64,000 bases of DNA from contig CAMPKC010000021.1 of the NCBI GenBank assembly GCA_946887045.1, forward strand, positions 1 through 64,000, given 5' to 3'. Position numbers and translations under genes: made by a program. Source of the DNA: an uncultured Sphingobacteriaceae bacterium. Its GTDB lineage: Bacteria > Bacteroidota > Bacteroidia > Sphingobacteriales > Sphingobacteriaceae. The notes below the pieces were generated by a model. That model searched no databases. It was not told the DNA's origin and was given only the letters and a program-made list of their open reading frames with translations. Positions 17,053-26,674 of this stretch are shown here, piece after piece; the stretch's first letter is position 1; each line of letters starts with the position of its first letter.

Positions 17053-18585
17053 ATGGATAAAAAGCACGAAATGATTGGCCATCCGCTGGGCCTGTTTATT
17101 TTATTCTTCACAGAAATGTGGGAAAGGTTTAGTTATTACGGAATGAGAGTATTATTCGTACTTTATCTTACCGCAGAATTTGCTCAAGGCGGACTTGGAT
17201 GGTCAAGAGAGAGTGCCACAATGCTTTATGGCTGGTATACCGGCCTCGTTTACATCACGCCAATTTTAGGAGGCTTAATCGCCGACAAATTTTGGGGCTT
17301 TAAAAAGGCGATAGTTGTTGGTGCCGCTTTAATGACACTTGGCCACATTGTTTTAGCGATTGATGCGGTGCCTGCTTTTTATACCGGGTGTGTATTATTG
17401 ATAGCCGGGAACGGATTCTTTAAACCTAATATATCCTCAATGGTTGGGCAGTTGTATCCGGAAGGAAGTCCGTTGAAAGATTCTGCATATACCATTTTTT
17501 ACATGGGAATAAATGTTGGGGCATTTTTAGGTATTCTTCTTTGCGGATATATTGGCGAAACCGTAGGCTGGCACTATGGCTTTGGCCTGGCAGGCATTTT
17601 CATGTTCTTTGGTCTGATACAGTTTTGGTTTGCGAAAAAATACTTTGGCATAATTGGCGAACAACCTGTTAAAGCTAACGCTGTAAATGGTGCTAATATC
17701 AAAAATGAACCATTAACAAAGGTAGACCGTGATCGATTAATTGTGATTGCTGTGTTTTCTTTCTTCACAATCTTTTTTTGGCTGGCCTTTGAACAAGCCG
17801 GCTCGTCAATGAACCTGTATGCCCGGGATTATACGGATCGGACTTTAGCGCCTGGCCTGGCGGCAAATTCGTTTAAAGTAATCAATACTATCATCACGCT
17901 AATACCCCTCGCCGTTTTAACCTGGCTATGGATAAATATGTTCAAAAAAGTACGGCACGAATATTCCCTCACCGTAGCAGCTATGGGCGTCAGCGTTGTT
18001 ACGATTTGGGGCTTAGCTGTATGGATGTTAAGCAGGCAATATTCGGCAGACGCACTCGAAATACCGGCATCATGGTTTCAAACCTTAAACTCGCTCTTTA
18101 TAGTCTTACTTGCACCATTATTTTCAACCCTATGGGTCAGGCTATCAGGCACCAGGCTAAGTCCCGGCGGACCGGTAAAATTTTCATGGGGTTTAATTTT
18201 GGTGGCAATTGGATTCGGAGCCTTGGTTTTTGGATCTATGAGTATACCTGCTGGCGCTGCTACTGCAAAAGTTAGTATTATCTGGTTATGTTTGGCTTAC
18301 CTGTTCCATACTATGGGAGAGCTTTGCGTTTCTCCGGTTGGTCTATCGTATATCAGTAAATTATCTCCGAAAAAGTTCGTCGCTATGATGTTCGGAATTT
18401 GGTTCATGGCTTCTGCGTTAGCCAATTACTTAGGCGGATTTATGGCGAGCTTTATGGATAGAGTTTCTGAACAATCTTCCCTATCCAGCTTCTTCATGAT
18501 ATTTGTAATAGCTACAGGGATAGCGGGTCTGCTATTGCTTCTTCTAAATAAGACTTTACGTAAAAAAATGCACGGCATAGAATAA
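17053..18585 (+). CDS. POT-family proton-dependent peptide transporter
   Basis: A 510-aa inner membrane symporter for di- and tripeptides with about twelve to fourteen helices. The family signatures ExxER (TEMWERFSYYG, residues 16-26) and the PTR2 motif FYMGINVGAFLG (about 156-167) are present, as is GGLIADKFWG. It follows the DPP IV-like peptidase on the same strand, so dipeptides released in the periplasm would be its cargo. The C-terminal region contains LFHTMGELCVSPVGLSYISKL, typical of bacterial POTs. Confidence 0.93.
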   Translation: MDKKHEMIGHPLGLFILFFTEMWERFSYYGMRVLFVLYLTAEFAQGGLGWSRESATMLYGWYTGLVYITPILGGLIADKFWGFKKAIVVGAALMTLGHIVLAIDAVPAFYTGCVLLIAGNGFFKPNISSMVGQLYPEGSPLKDSAYTIFYMGINVGAFLGILLCGYIGETVGWHYGFGLAGIFMFFGLIQFWFAKKYFGIIGEQPVKANAVNGANIKNEPLTKVDRDRLIVIAVFSFFTIFFWLAFEQAGSSMNLYARDYTDRTLAPGLAANSFKVINTIITLIPLAVLTWLWINMFKKVRHEYSLTVAAMGVSVVTIWGLAVWMLSRQYSADALEIPASWFQTLNSLFIVLLAPLFSTLWVRLSGTRLSPGGPVKFSWGLILVAIGFGALVFGSMSIPAGAATAKVSIIWLCLAYLFHTMGELCVSPVGLSYISKLSPKKFVAMMFGIWFMASALANYLGGFMASFMDRVSEQSSLSSFFMIFVIATGIAGLLLLLLNKTLRKKMHGIE

Positions 18586-18642
18586 ACTGCTTATGTGGTG
18601 CAAGAAGTGTTTACTATCTTGCACCCTTTAAAAAAATATTTG

Positions 18643-19407
18643 GTGTTATCTGATAGCTTAGTACTCATTCCCACTTATAACGAAAAAGAAAACATTGAAA
18701 GAATCATCCGTGAGGTGTTTTCCTTAAGTCATGTTTTTCATATTCTGGTTATTGATGATGGATCACCTGATGGCACCGCCGAAATCGTTAAACACCTGCA
18801 GGGAGAATTTACCGGCAAACTTTACATCGAAGAACGGGCTGGTAAACAGGGTTTGGGCACTGCTTATATCTTCGGATTTAAGTGGGCTCTGAAACACGAC
18901 TATGAGTATATCTTCGAGATGGACGCCGATTTTTCTCACAACCCACACGATTTAATTAAATTACGTGAGGCTTGTGTTAAAGGTGCGGATGTGGCTATAG
19001 GTTCGCGCTACATTAAAGGCGTAAACGTGGTTAACTGGCCCATGAGCAGGGTTTTGATGTCGTATTTTGCTTCGGTGTATGTCCGCTTTATTACGGGAAT
19101 TCCCATTCAGGATGCTACAGCCGGTTTTAAATGTTACCGACGAATTGTATTAGAAACAATAGAATTAGATAAAATAAAATTTGTGGGATATGCATTTCAA
19201 ATTGAAATGAAGTTTACCGCACTCCAGCACGGTTTTAGAGTAGTTGAAGTTCCGATAATTTTCACCGACCGCACAGAAGGAACTTCTAAGATGAGCACTC
19301 ATATATTTAGGGAAGCATTTCTGGGAGTGATCCAGATGAAAATTAATAGCTGGTTCAGAAAATATCCAAAAATTCAGTCTGGTTCCCGAACTAAAATACC
19401 CGTCTAG
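18643..19407 (+). CDS. Family 2 glycosyltransferase, polyprenyl-phosphate mannose synthase-like
   Basis: A cytoplasmic-face GT-A enzyme resembling dolichyl-phosphate-mannose synthases, transferring a sugar from a nucleotide donor to a polyprenyl phosphate. Motifs are LIPTYNEKENIERI, VIDDGSPDGT, EMDADFSHNP (DxD) and GSRYIKGVNVVNWP. An open frame runs from GTG 18595, but family members begin just before SDSLVLIPTYNE, and a promoter-like TATCTTG lies at 18615-18621. I therefore place the start at GTG 18643 (TTG 18640 is equally possible), giving about 254 aa. There are no obvious C-terminal membrane helices, so it is the soluble type. Confidence 0.85.
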   Translation: MLSDSLVLIPTYNEKENIERIIREVFSLSHVFHILVIDDGSPDGTAEIVKHLQGEFTGKLYIEERAGKQGLGTAYIFGFKWALKHDYEYIFEMDADFSHNPHDLIKLREACVKGADVAIGSRYIKGVNVVNWPMSRVLMSYFASVYVRFITGIPIQDATAGFKCYRRIVLETIELDKIKFVGYAFQIEMKFTALQHGFRVVEVPIIFTDRTEGTSKMSTHIFREAFLGVIQMKINSWFRKYPKIQSGSRTKIPV

Positions 19408-19471
19408 AAAGCCGCTTAGCTCGATTTTCTTAAATACAATTTCTTATCTTTAATACAAGCTACATACCTGT

Positions 19472-20650
19472 ATGAAGAAAGATCTGTATACTTCGCCCGA
19501 TTACTATTTACTCGATGACCTACTTACAGAGGAGCATAAACTCATAAGAGAAACCGTAAGAAATTGGGTTAAAAAAGAATTAAGTCCTGTTATTGAAGAT
19601 TATGCTCAAAGAGCAGAATTCCCTAAAGTTTTATTAAAAGGTCTGGCAGAATTGGGTGCTTTCGGCCCAACCATACCACAGGAGTTTGGTGGAGCAGGTC
19701 TGGATAACATCGCCTACGGCATCATGATGCAGGAAATTGAACGAGGTGACTCAGGTATACGTTCTACAGCATCCGTTCAGGGATCCCTAGTTATGTACCC
19801 AATATTTTCGTTCGGATCAGATCAACAAAAACAAACATATTTACCCAAACTGACCACAGGGGAGATAATGGGAGCTTTTGGCTTAACCGAGCCCGATTTC
19901 GGCTCCAATCCTTCAGGAATGAAGACCAATATAAAAGATGCTGGTGATTCTGTAATCCTGAACGGCTCTAAAATGTGGATTTCAAATGCACCATTCGCAG
20001 ATCTTGCACTAGTGTGGGCGAGGAATGAGAAAGATGAAATAACCGGTTTAATAGTTGAGCGGGGAATGGAAGGGTTCAGTACACCCGAAACCCATAATAA
20101 ATGGAGCCTTAGAGCATCAGCCACAGGTGAATTAGTGTTTGATAACGTAAAAATTCCGAAAGAGAATATACTTCCCGGGGTTAGCGGAATGAAAGGACCT
20201 TTAAGCTGCCTCAATCAGGCAAGATATGGCATAGCCTGGGGAGCATTGGGTGCAGCCATGGACTGCTATGATACAGCCTTACGGTACGCTCAGGAAAGAA
20301 TTCAGTTTAACAAACCAATAGCCGGATTTCAGCTTCAGCAAAAAAAACTGGCCGAAATGATCACCGAAATCACGAAAGCGCAGTTGATGGTTTGGCGGCT
20401 AGGTGTCCTTAAAAACGAAAACCGAGCCTCTGCCGCCCAAATATCTATGGCAAAGCGCAACAGTGTAGAAACAGCTGTAAACATAGCGAGAGAAGCACGT
20501 CAGATTCTGGGCGCAATGGGTATTACGGGAGAGTACTCAATCATGCGTCATATGATGAATCTTGAATCGGTGATAACGTATGAAGGAACACATGATATCC
20601 ACTTATTAATTACCGGACAGGATATTACCGGGATTAACGCATTTATCTGA
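19472..20650 (+). CDS. Acyl-CoA dehydrogenase, glutaryl-CoA dehydrogenase-like
   Basis: A 392-aa FAD flavoenzyme. The three family domains are visible, with GAFGLTEPDFGSNPSGM in the middle domain and the catalytic Glu near the C-terminus in TYEGTHDIHLL, followed by TGQDITG. The YEGTHDIH placement and the N-terminal LTEEHKLIRETV stretch match glutaryl-CoA dehydrogenases of lysine and tryptophan breakdown rather than short-chain butyryl types. Standing alone, with no electron-transfer flavoprotein genes nearby. A promoter-like TATCTTTA lies at 19445-19452. Confidence 0.88.
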   Translation: MKKDLYTSPDYYLLDDLLTEEHKLIRETVRNWVKKELSPVIEDYAQRAEFPKVLLKGLAELGAFGPTIPQEFGGAGLDNIAYGIMMQEIERGDSGIRSTASVQGSLVMYPIFSFGSDQQKQTYLPKLTTGEIMGAFGLTEPDFGSNPSGMKTNIKDAGDSVILNGSKMWISNAPFADLALVWARNEKDEITGLIVERGMEGFSTPETHNKWSLRASATGELVFDNVKIPKENILPGVSGMKGPLSCLNQARYGIAWGALGAAMDCYDTALRYAQERIQFNKPIAGFQLQQKKLAEMITEITKAQLMVWRLGVLKNENRASAAQISMAKRNSVETAVNIAREARQILGAMGITGEYSIMRHMMNLESVITYEGTHDIHLLITGQDITGINAFI

Positions 20651-20721
20651 AAATGATTACACCGATTAAGAGGATTACTCGGATTGATTGGATGGCCGGC
20701 ATTATAAGATTATAGTAACTT

Positions 20722-20754
20722 AGACCTATAAGGTTTTGAAAAGCTTATAGGTCT
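20722..20754. repeat. Perfect 11-bp inverted repeat, likely terminator
   Basis: AGACCTATAAG (20722-20732) and CTTATAGGTCT (20744-20754) can form a hairpin after the acyl-CoA dehydrogenase gene. There is no T-run behind it. Similar GACCTATAAGG hairpins are common between genes in Bacteroidota. The rest of 20651-20783 contains only the queG promoter. Confidence 0.55.
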
Positions 20755-20770
20755 GGTGCCTAAATCTCCT

Positions 20771-20778
20771 TATCTTTG
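20771..20778 (+). promoter_or_regulatory. -7 element of queG, implying a leaderless message
   Basis: TATCTTTG is a perfect TAnnTTTG match and ends 5 bp before the ATG at 20784. If transcription starts 4-5 nt after the element, the mRNA begins at or next to the start codon. Confidence 0.55.
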
Positions 20779-20783
20779 CAAAA

Positions 20784-21725
20784 ATGTTTTCAGATAAGCA
20801 GAGATACAGCCAGATAATAAAAGACGAAGCCAAGCGCCTCGGTTTTCTGTTTTGCGGTATCGCCAAAGCTGAATTCCTCGAAGAAGAAGCTCCGCGGCTT
20901 GAAAACTGGCTGAAACAAAGCTATAACGGAGAGATGTCGTATATGGAAAACCATTTCGATAAACGGCTCGATCCAACCAAACTGGTTGAGGGGGCAAAGT
21001 CGGTAATTTCCATGGGCTTGAATTATTTTACTCAAACTGTTCAAACCGACCCCAACGCTCCTAAAATCTCTAAATATGCTTACGGCACAGATTATCACTC
21101 GGTTATAAAGGATAAGCTGAAAGAATTACTGCATGTAATAAATGAAAAAATAGGCCACGTAGGTGGTCGGGCATTCGTCGACTCGGCACCTGTTCTTGAT
21201 AAAGCCTGGGCAAAAAAAGCGGGCTTGGGCTGGGTTGGAAAAAGCACAAACCTGATTAATAAAGAAACGGGCTCATTTTTCTTCCTTGCCGAGTTAATTG
21301 TGGATATTGAACTGGAATACGACATTCCGGCGACGAAAGACCATTGCGGAACCTGTACCCGGTGTATCGACGCCTGCCCGACCGAAGCGATTGTCGGACC
21401 ATATATTGTTGACGGAAGCCGCTGCATTTCTTACCTAACCATAGAGCTTAAAAGCGAAATCCCTACCGAGTTTAAAGGCAAAATGGATAACTGGATGTTC
21501 GGCTGTGACGTTTGCCAGGACGTTTGTCCCTGGAATCGCTTTTCTACCTTGAACAAAGAAATGGCATTTCAGCCCAATAATGAACTTCTGAATATGTCTG
21601 CACGTGATTGGGAAGAAATCTCAGAAGACGTATTTCAGAAAATATTTCAAAAATCACCTGTAAAACGGACAAAGTACGCCGGCCTAAAAAGAAACATTGA
21701 TTTCTTAAAAAAGATCGATAGTTAA
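20784..21725 (+). CDS. queG: Epoxyqueuosine reductase
   Basis: Catalyses the last step of queuosine formation in tRNA, reducing epoxyqueuosine with a cobalamin cofactor and two 4Fe-4S clusters. It is 313 aa. The ferredoxin-type motifs are [12 protein letters not shown] (about 191-202) and [11 protein letters not shown] (about 240-250), and the [21 protein letters not shown] region (about 133-153) is characteristic. The protein ends soon after the second cluster domain, so it lacks the C-terminal HEAT-repeat extension of the longer E. coli-type enzymes. Confidence 0.94.
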   Translation: MFSDKQRYSQIIKDEAKRLGFLFCGIAKAEFLEEEAPRLENWLKQSYNGEMSYMENHFDKRLDPTKLVEGAKSVISMGLNYFTQTVQTDPNAPKISKYAYGTDYHSVIKDKLKELLHVINEKIGHVGGRAFVDSAPVLDKAWAKKAGLGWVGKSTNLINKETGSFFFLAELIVDIELEYDIPATKDHCGTCTRCIDACPTEAIVGPYIVDGSRCISYLTIELKSEIPTEFKGKMDNWMFGCDVCQDVCPWNRFSTLNKEMAFQPNNELLNMSARDWEEISEDVFQKIFQKSPVKRTKYAGLKRNIDFLKKIDS

Positions 21726-21752
21726 GATTAAAGACTAGTTAGTCATTTCATC

Positions 21753-24524
21753 TTACTCCATGAAACTTCCGTCTCCCCTACGCATCATCTCCCTCCCTCC
21801 TCTGTTTGGAGTTCCGGTCCATTTTTGAAGCCTTACTGTAAGATTCAGCATAAAATATCTGCTTAGAGCATTACTCTTGGTATCAGTATATCCATTATCA
21901 CCTAAAGTTCTTACAATGAAGTTATTCTGATTCAAAAGATCGAAAGCTTGTAGTTGCAGGGTTCCTTTCTTTTTAAACACATCTTTTGAAAGAGAGGTAT
22001 TTATAATAAAAGGATTATTGGTAACATTGGCACTTATACCGCTGACGTAATTTTTACTTAAATTATATGCCATAAAAAATCCGTCGACAAAATCCACTCT
22101 TCCTTCTGTACTAAAAGCCCAAGTTGTGGTTTCGTTATTATTTCTAGGATTTAAACTATAATCAGACTTCAGATAACTGTAGCGCACGTTCGGAGTCAAT
22201 TCGAACCAGCTTGTCGGATATAATTGTATACCTAAACGCTGATTAAAATTCCATGATTCGGCAACGTTTGTATTCCCGTTAAGCATAGATATTGAGTTTG
22301 CGAATGTAATTGTACCATTTAAACCAACCCGATATTTACGGTTAGCAAACTGCTTAGAGATATTGTAATTTGTATTCAAGGAATAATCGCCATCTGCGTT
22401 CATAAAATAGGTTTCCCGCGAATTCCGCGTAGGATCTATCTCGACCGTGTTGCGCACCACTTTATTATCCGTTTTCGTAGCCTGCAGATTTAGTGAGAGA
22501 TTCAGCTTTGAATTGGTAATATAGTTATTAAAACCACCACTGATTGAATGTCTGAATTGGGCTTTCAGATTGGGATTACCATACACCACATTAAGAGGAT
22601 TGGTAACATCAGGCACATCCTGAATCTGGTCAAAAGATGGCTCCTGAGCGTTGCCTGAATAATTAACAAAAAGTCTCTTTTGGCGGCTCCACCTATATTC
22701 AGCTCGCGCAATCGGAATAATATTAAGGCTTGTTCGATGTGTTGACGTTTTAAGGCTTTCAGAATATCCGGATAATAATGCAGGGACCGCCGTTACGCCT
22801 AATGACGCGTTATATCTTCCTTTTAAATATCTGTAGTTTAAGGCGTATCGCTGTTCGGTAAATGAGTAATTATATATCCTGCTTAAGGATGGAACCCTTA
22901 CAACCACGCCATTAGTAACACTATCCGTTAGTTGATTATTATCATAATCTCTTTTGTTAATCTGACCATTAAACTCAATACGCGAGGTTAAGGTTATTGG
23001 TTCCGAAAAGGTCACACTGGCTCTTAAATTCCTACTATCGTTTCCATTATTTATTAAAAGATTCACTGTCGAATCGGGTAAAAACTCCCCTTTTGTCACA
23101 TCATAGAATTGGTACGTATTATCCGTTATTCTATCCTGATCACTGGAGTTTGAGTTGAACGTAATTTGTGTAGAGAAAATCCGTCCTTTCTTATCGAAAT
23201 TATGACTATACAGAGCTGTCAGACCATAATTGGGAGCTTTACTTTCAGCTCCTGTTGCATTTATGCGATTTTGTATTGTCTTGCCAGTTTGACTTATAAA
23301 AGAAGAGTTTGAATTTCCAGAAGATGAGAATCCAAGTGACGGAGTAATTTGGAAATAATTGGCGCTGTCAATGTCGTATTTCATTTGAAATTCGACATTA
23401 TGCGAATTGTTATTACGCTTAGTTGTTCCATCTGTTTGAATGGATAGATCGCCGAACCGTTGAGTAGACTGCTGAGTTAAACTGCTGATTATCGAATTTG
23501 CATTGCTTCCCCTAAAGGAATAATTGCCGCTTACTTCGAGCTTCTTATTAAGTTTATCAGAATAGCTGACCGTTGTTCCTCCCGACGTACTTAAACCGCC
23601 ACTTCCTGTGGCTCCGCCACCTGCCTGACCGCCTCCGCCACCGCGAACGCCTCCGCCACCTGACGGGCTGCTGCCGCTGTTGGCAACTCCGGTAACCGTG
23701 TTATTGAAATTTCCCCGGGCAAAAACCTGTTGATTACCATTGAACCTTGTTAAATTCAATCGGGTATTGTACCGGTCGTTATTACCCACTCCGCCATCTG
23801 CCTGTAAACGATTTCCAACAGATCTGTCTGCTCTGGTAACAATATTCAGTACTCGCTCCGGATCACCATCTTTAATACCAGTTCGGGCTGCCTGATCACC
23901 ATAATCATCCACCATTTGAATTTTTTCTACGATATCAGCCGGTAGATTTTGAATCGTACTGGCAATGTCTGCACCTCCCAAAGGCTTACCATTCAGTTTG
24001 GCCCGGGTCACTGCGATTCCCTGATGGGTAACAGTACCGTCGTTGGCCACCTCTACGCCTTCCATTTTCTTTATAAGATCTTCCACAGAGGCATTTGCCT
24101 TCATTACATAATCACTTGCCCGGTATTCAACGGTATCCTCCTTATAAACTATCGACGGAGTTCCATTGATGGTTACCGTATTGAGCATATTAGATGTCTC
24201 CTTTAAAACGATTGGATCTAAAACCAGTCGGGAGGTTCCGTCATTATATAAAAAGCGCTTGTTGAACGTGCGATATCCGATGCTTCGGACGGTAATCGTA
24301 AACTGCCCTGTTTTAATATCTTTAAAAACGAAAACACCCGAATTACTGGTTATTCTCTTTACAGAATCGGTTCCGGTACTTAATACCACTACGGCACCAA
24401 TAACCCCATTATCTGTGCTATCTTTAACAATACCACTTACTTCACGTCCCTGAACGGCGGGTGTTTGAGCGTATATCTTAGCGGCTACAAAAAGAGCGGT
24501 AAGAAGTATAGATATCTTTTTCAT
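21753..24524 (-). CDS. Outer membrane beta-barrel protein, CarboxypepD_reg/TonB-plug type
   Basis: A 923-aa outer membrane protein. After a signal peptide (cut near IYAQ) comes a CarboxypepD_reg domain (about 25-110; REVSGIVKDSTDNGVIGA), a TonB-plug-like domain (about 130-230; SVEDLIKKMEGVEV, then DGDPERVLNIVTR), and a long OMP_b-brl_3 barrel to the C-terminus. A Gly/Ser-rich stretch (about 278-315) sits early in the barrel, probably in a surface loop. The terminal motif is not the usual aromatic residue: the protein ends in GREMMRRGDGSFME. Cotranscribed with the upstream Gly-rich secreted protein (19 bp gap). The substrate is unknown, and some members of this group are not true TonB receptors. 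Confidence 0.88.
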   Translation of the reverse strand: MKKISILLTALFVAAKIYAQTPAVQGREVSGIVKDSTDNGVIGAVVVLSTGTDSVKRITSNSGVFVFKDIKTGQFTITVRSIGYRTFNKRFLYNDGTSRLVLDPIVLKETSNMLNTVTINGTPSIVYKEDTVEYRASDYVMKANASVEDLIKKMEGVEVANDGTVTHQGIAVTRAKLNGKPLGGADIASTIQNLPADIVEKIQMVDDYGDQAARTGIKDGDPERVLNIVTRADRSVGNRLQADGGVGNNDRYNTRLNLTRFNGNQQVFARGNFNNTVTGVANSGSSPSGGGGVRGGGGGQAGGGATGSGGLSTSGGTTVSYSDKLNKKLEVSGNYSFRGSNANSIISSLTQQSTQRFGDLSIQTDGTTKRNNNSHNVEFQMKYDIDSANYFQITPSLGFSSSGNSNSSFISQTGKTIQNRINATGAESKAPNYGLTALYSHNFDKKGRIFSTQITFNSNSSDQDRITDNTYQFYDVTKGEFLPDSTVNLLINNGNDSRNLRASVTFSEPITLTSRIEFNGQINKRDYDNNQLTDSVTNGVVVRVPSLSRIYNYSFTEQRYALNYRYLKGRYNASLGVTAVPALLSGYSESLKTSTHRTSLNIIPIARAEYRWSRQKRLFVNYSGNAQEPSFDQIQDVPDVTNPLNVVYGNPNLKAQFRHSISGGFNNYITNSKLNLSLNLQATKTDNKVVRNTVEIDPTRNSRETYFMNADGDYSLNTNYNISKQFANRKYRVGLNGTITFANSISMLNGNTNVAESWNFNQRLGIQLYPTSWFELTPNVRYSYLKSDYSLNPRNNNETTTWAFSTEGRVDFVDGFFMAYNLSKNYVSGISANVTNNPFIINTSLSKDVFKKKGTLQLQAFDLLNQNNFIVRTLGDNGYTDTKSNALSRYFMLNLTVRLQKWTGTPNRGGREMMRRGDGSFME

Positions 24525-24543
24525 TATGATCGGTTGATGTATG

Positions 24544-25386
24544 TTATTTCTTAGCTAATGTATATTTACCCCAGAAGTCGGTTGGAAGAAAGGCCGAAGG
24601 ATCAAACCCACCGCGTCCTCCGCCACCACCACCACCAAAGCCTCCGCCCTGGCCTCCTCCGCCAAAACCGCCACCACCCTGGCCACCTTGTCCTCCGTCT
24701 CCCTGCATCCGAATTCCGCCTCCGCCAAACTGCAGCCCGTTTACCTTAATATTGTAAGCAAATTCCTTACTATCTAAAGTCAATCCCAACAATTTTAACG
24801 GAATAGCCAGTTCGTAAATAAAGGATCCTTTCTCATCGAAATTTGCTGCGACATTAACATCATATTCATTGTAGATTGAAATCAGACTGTCCTGGATATC
24901 CTTAAAACCGAACACTTTAATCTCTTTAGCTGCAGCCAGTTGTTGTTTGCGCATAGCCAACATAGCAGAATCAGCTGATCCACCCGCAGTTCTTTGTCCA
25001 AAACCTCCCTGCCCCCTCTGCCTTTGCGCCCTTACAATTACCGGATAGGTTAACAAGAAACCATCCTTCTCCTTTTTTTTTCCGTCGGTATTGATAGCAA
25101 GCGTTATGCCTCCCATCATTATTTTATTATTGTTTGTATTGTCGGCAGATTTTATAGTCAGATACAGGCTTTTATCATCATTAGACATGGTGTAAGAAAG
25201 TAAAGTACTTTTATTACTTGCCTGAAAAACATCCTCTGTGATTTTACCATCTACTTTAATAGGTGAGGAGGCCCAAACAGATTTATCCTGTACATTCTCA
25301 GTTTTCTGTGCAAAAGCTAACATATTGATACCTGCCAGAAACAGGGTACTTACAAATATTTTCGGCAAAAAGTGTATCCGATTCAT
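24544..25386 (-). CDS. Secreted protein with beta-sandwich-like domain and Gly-rich tail
   Basis: A 280-aa protein with a signal peptide ending near AFAQ. The segment from about 33 to 215 has the pattern of a DOMON/CBM9-like sandwich seen in Bacteroidota proteins (SPIKVDGKITEDVF, DKSLYLTIKSAD, GGITLAINTDGKKK, FIYELAIPLKLLGL). Residues about 224-262 are almost pure Gly with Gln, Phe and Arg, followed by FDPSAFLPTDFWGKYTLAKK. It is the first gene of the unit with the 923-aa barrel, which also carries a Gly-rich stretch, so the two may work together at the outer membrane. I do not recognise a ligand. Confidence 0.75.
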   Translation of the reverse strand: MNRIHFLPKIFVSTLFLAGINMLAFAQKTENVQDKSVWASSPIKVDGKITEDVFQASNKSTLLSYTMSNDDKSLYLTIKSADNTNNNKIMMGGITLAINTDGKKKEKDGFLLTYPVIVRAQRQRGQGGFGQRTAGGSADSAMLAMRKQQLAAAKEIKVFGFKDIQDSLISIYNEYDVNVAANFDEKGSFIYELAIPLKLLGLTLDSKEFAYNIKVNGLQFGGGGIRMQGDGGQGGQGGGGFGGGGQGGGFGGGGGGGRGGFDPSAFLPTDFWGKYTLAKK

Positions 25387-25565
25387 GGGTGGTATTTCTT
25401 TTTAGATAAACAATGATAAGAATCTGAAAAGCGAAAAAAGTTTAAATGATACCTGTAAAGGAAGAAACGATACCAAAGGCTATTTTTCAGCGATTTTATT
25501 TTTCACTGAACGAAAAAGCATCTCTTTCAAGATGCTCTTACGTATTTAAACCCGTCTTTTACAAG

Positions 25566-26564
25566 CTATTTTCCAAATTTCAATTTGAGCTGTTCGAGCA
25601 TATCGATGGTTACAGGAACAGCTTTTTCTTCCTTTTTAGGTTGTTGAGGATACTGTTTCTTAGGATAAGATGGTCTCTGCTGAGAGTGCTGATCTTGCTT
25701 CTTGTCCTGCACTTCAACCGTAATAGTCTTTTCTGTATGCTCTTTGATAATTATCTTTTTGTTGTTGTTCCACCTCACCCAAATCTTTTCAAGACAACGT
25801 TTGGTATATAATGGAAAATCGCCCTGTTGCATCCATGCATAATAACTCGGTTCGGCGGTAAAAACCTCTTCGACACATTTGCCTTTATGTTTTCCGAAAT
25901 TAAATACTTCGATTCCATCTTCGTTGAAAACCAGTCTTCCGGCAAAATCTACCGGACGACTTAGATTAGTGAACGAATGCAGGGCATCAACGTCATTTTG
26001 TACGGGTATAGATTTATTCCCTTTTTTATCCTCCCACTCGGTGTCTTTGTATTTATCCAGCTGCGCCAGAAGAACTTCGTACGTTGCACGAATATCGGCT
26101 TCTGCGGAATGTGCGTTTTCGATATCCTTTCCGCAATAAAATTTATAAGCAGCTTTTAAAGTGCGCTGCTCCATTTGATGGAAAATATTCTGAACATCAA
26201 TAAACCGCCTGGTCTCTAAATCAAAATTGATTTTTGCGCGAAGAAACTCCTCCATTAGCAAAGGGATATCAAACTTATTGGAATTATATCCCGCTAAATC
26301 TGCATCACCTAAGAAATCCGCAAGTTCCTGTGCAACTTCACTAAACTTCGGAGCATCCTGTATATCCTTATCGAAAATATTATGAATAATCGATGTTTCG
26401 TACGGAATCGGCATTTCTGGGTTAATGCGCATACATTTAATTTCCTGCGAACCATCAGGGAACACTTTTAAAATTGCAATTTCAACTATTCTATCAGTGC
26501 CAAGATTTAAACCTGTTGCTTCGAGATCAAAAAATGCAAGCGGACGTGTGAGATTTAATTTCAT
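25566..26564 (-). CDS. DnaQ-like 3'-5' exonuclease with ExoX-like C-terminal domain
   Basis: A 332-aa DEDDh exonuclease. ExoI motif FFDLEATGLN (Asp and Glu, residues 12-21), ExoII around GYNSNKFDIPLL, and ExoIII HSAEADIRATYEVLL (His and Asp) are complete, so it should be active. A second small domain (about 215-265; VFNFGKHKGKCVEEV, YYAWMQQGDFPLYTK) resembles the C-terminal domain of exodeoxyribonuclease X. The tail is Gln/Lys/Pro-rich and probably flexible. It may be annotated as DNA polymerase III epsilon, but the architecture suggests repair or general DNA trimming rather than replicative proofreading. The 25387-25565 gap shows no gene. Confidence 0.88.
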   Translation of the reverse strand: MKLNLTRPLAFFDLEATGLNLGTDRIVEIAILKVFPDGSQEIKCMRINPEMPIPYETSIIHNIFDKDIQDAPKFSEVAQELADFLGDADLAGYNSNKFDIPLLMEEFLRAKINFDLETRRFIDVQNIFHQMEQRTLKAAYKFYCGKDIENAHSAEADIRATYEVLLAQLDKYKDTEWEDKKGNKSIPVQNDVDALHSFTNLSRPVDFAGRLVFNEDGIEVFNFGKHKGKCVEEVFTAEPSYYAWMQQGDFPLYTKRCLEKIWVRWNNNKKIIIKEHTEKTITVEVQDKKQDQHSQQRPSYPKKQYPQQPKKEEKAVPVTIDMLEQLKLKFGK

Positions 26565-26625
26565 AATTTAAGTGAAACAAAGGTGGTAAAAAGCTTTGAA
26601 ATACAGATGATAATAATCTAAGTGT

Positions 26626-26656
26626 TTTGATTCTTTTACACTTCTAAGTATCTTAC
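26626..26656 (+). promoter_or_regulatory. -33/-7 promoter of the DUF3857 operon
   Basis: TTTG at 26626-26629 and TATCTTAC at 26649-26656 are separated by 19 bp, the spacing expected for Bacteroidota sigma-A promoters. The predicted start is near 26661, 14 nt before the ATG at 26675. Confidence 0.5.
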
Positions 26657-26674
26657 GCAACCTAAAATTATCAC

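Noticed and set aside
26608..26619. TGATAATAATCT, a near-operator before the DUF3857 operon
   Set aside because: No -7-like 8-mer at the 36.5-bp offset, and the operon has its own -33/-7 promoter.
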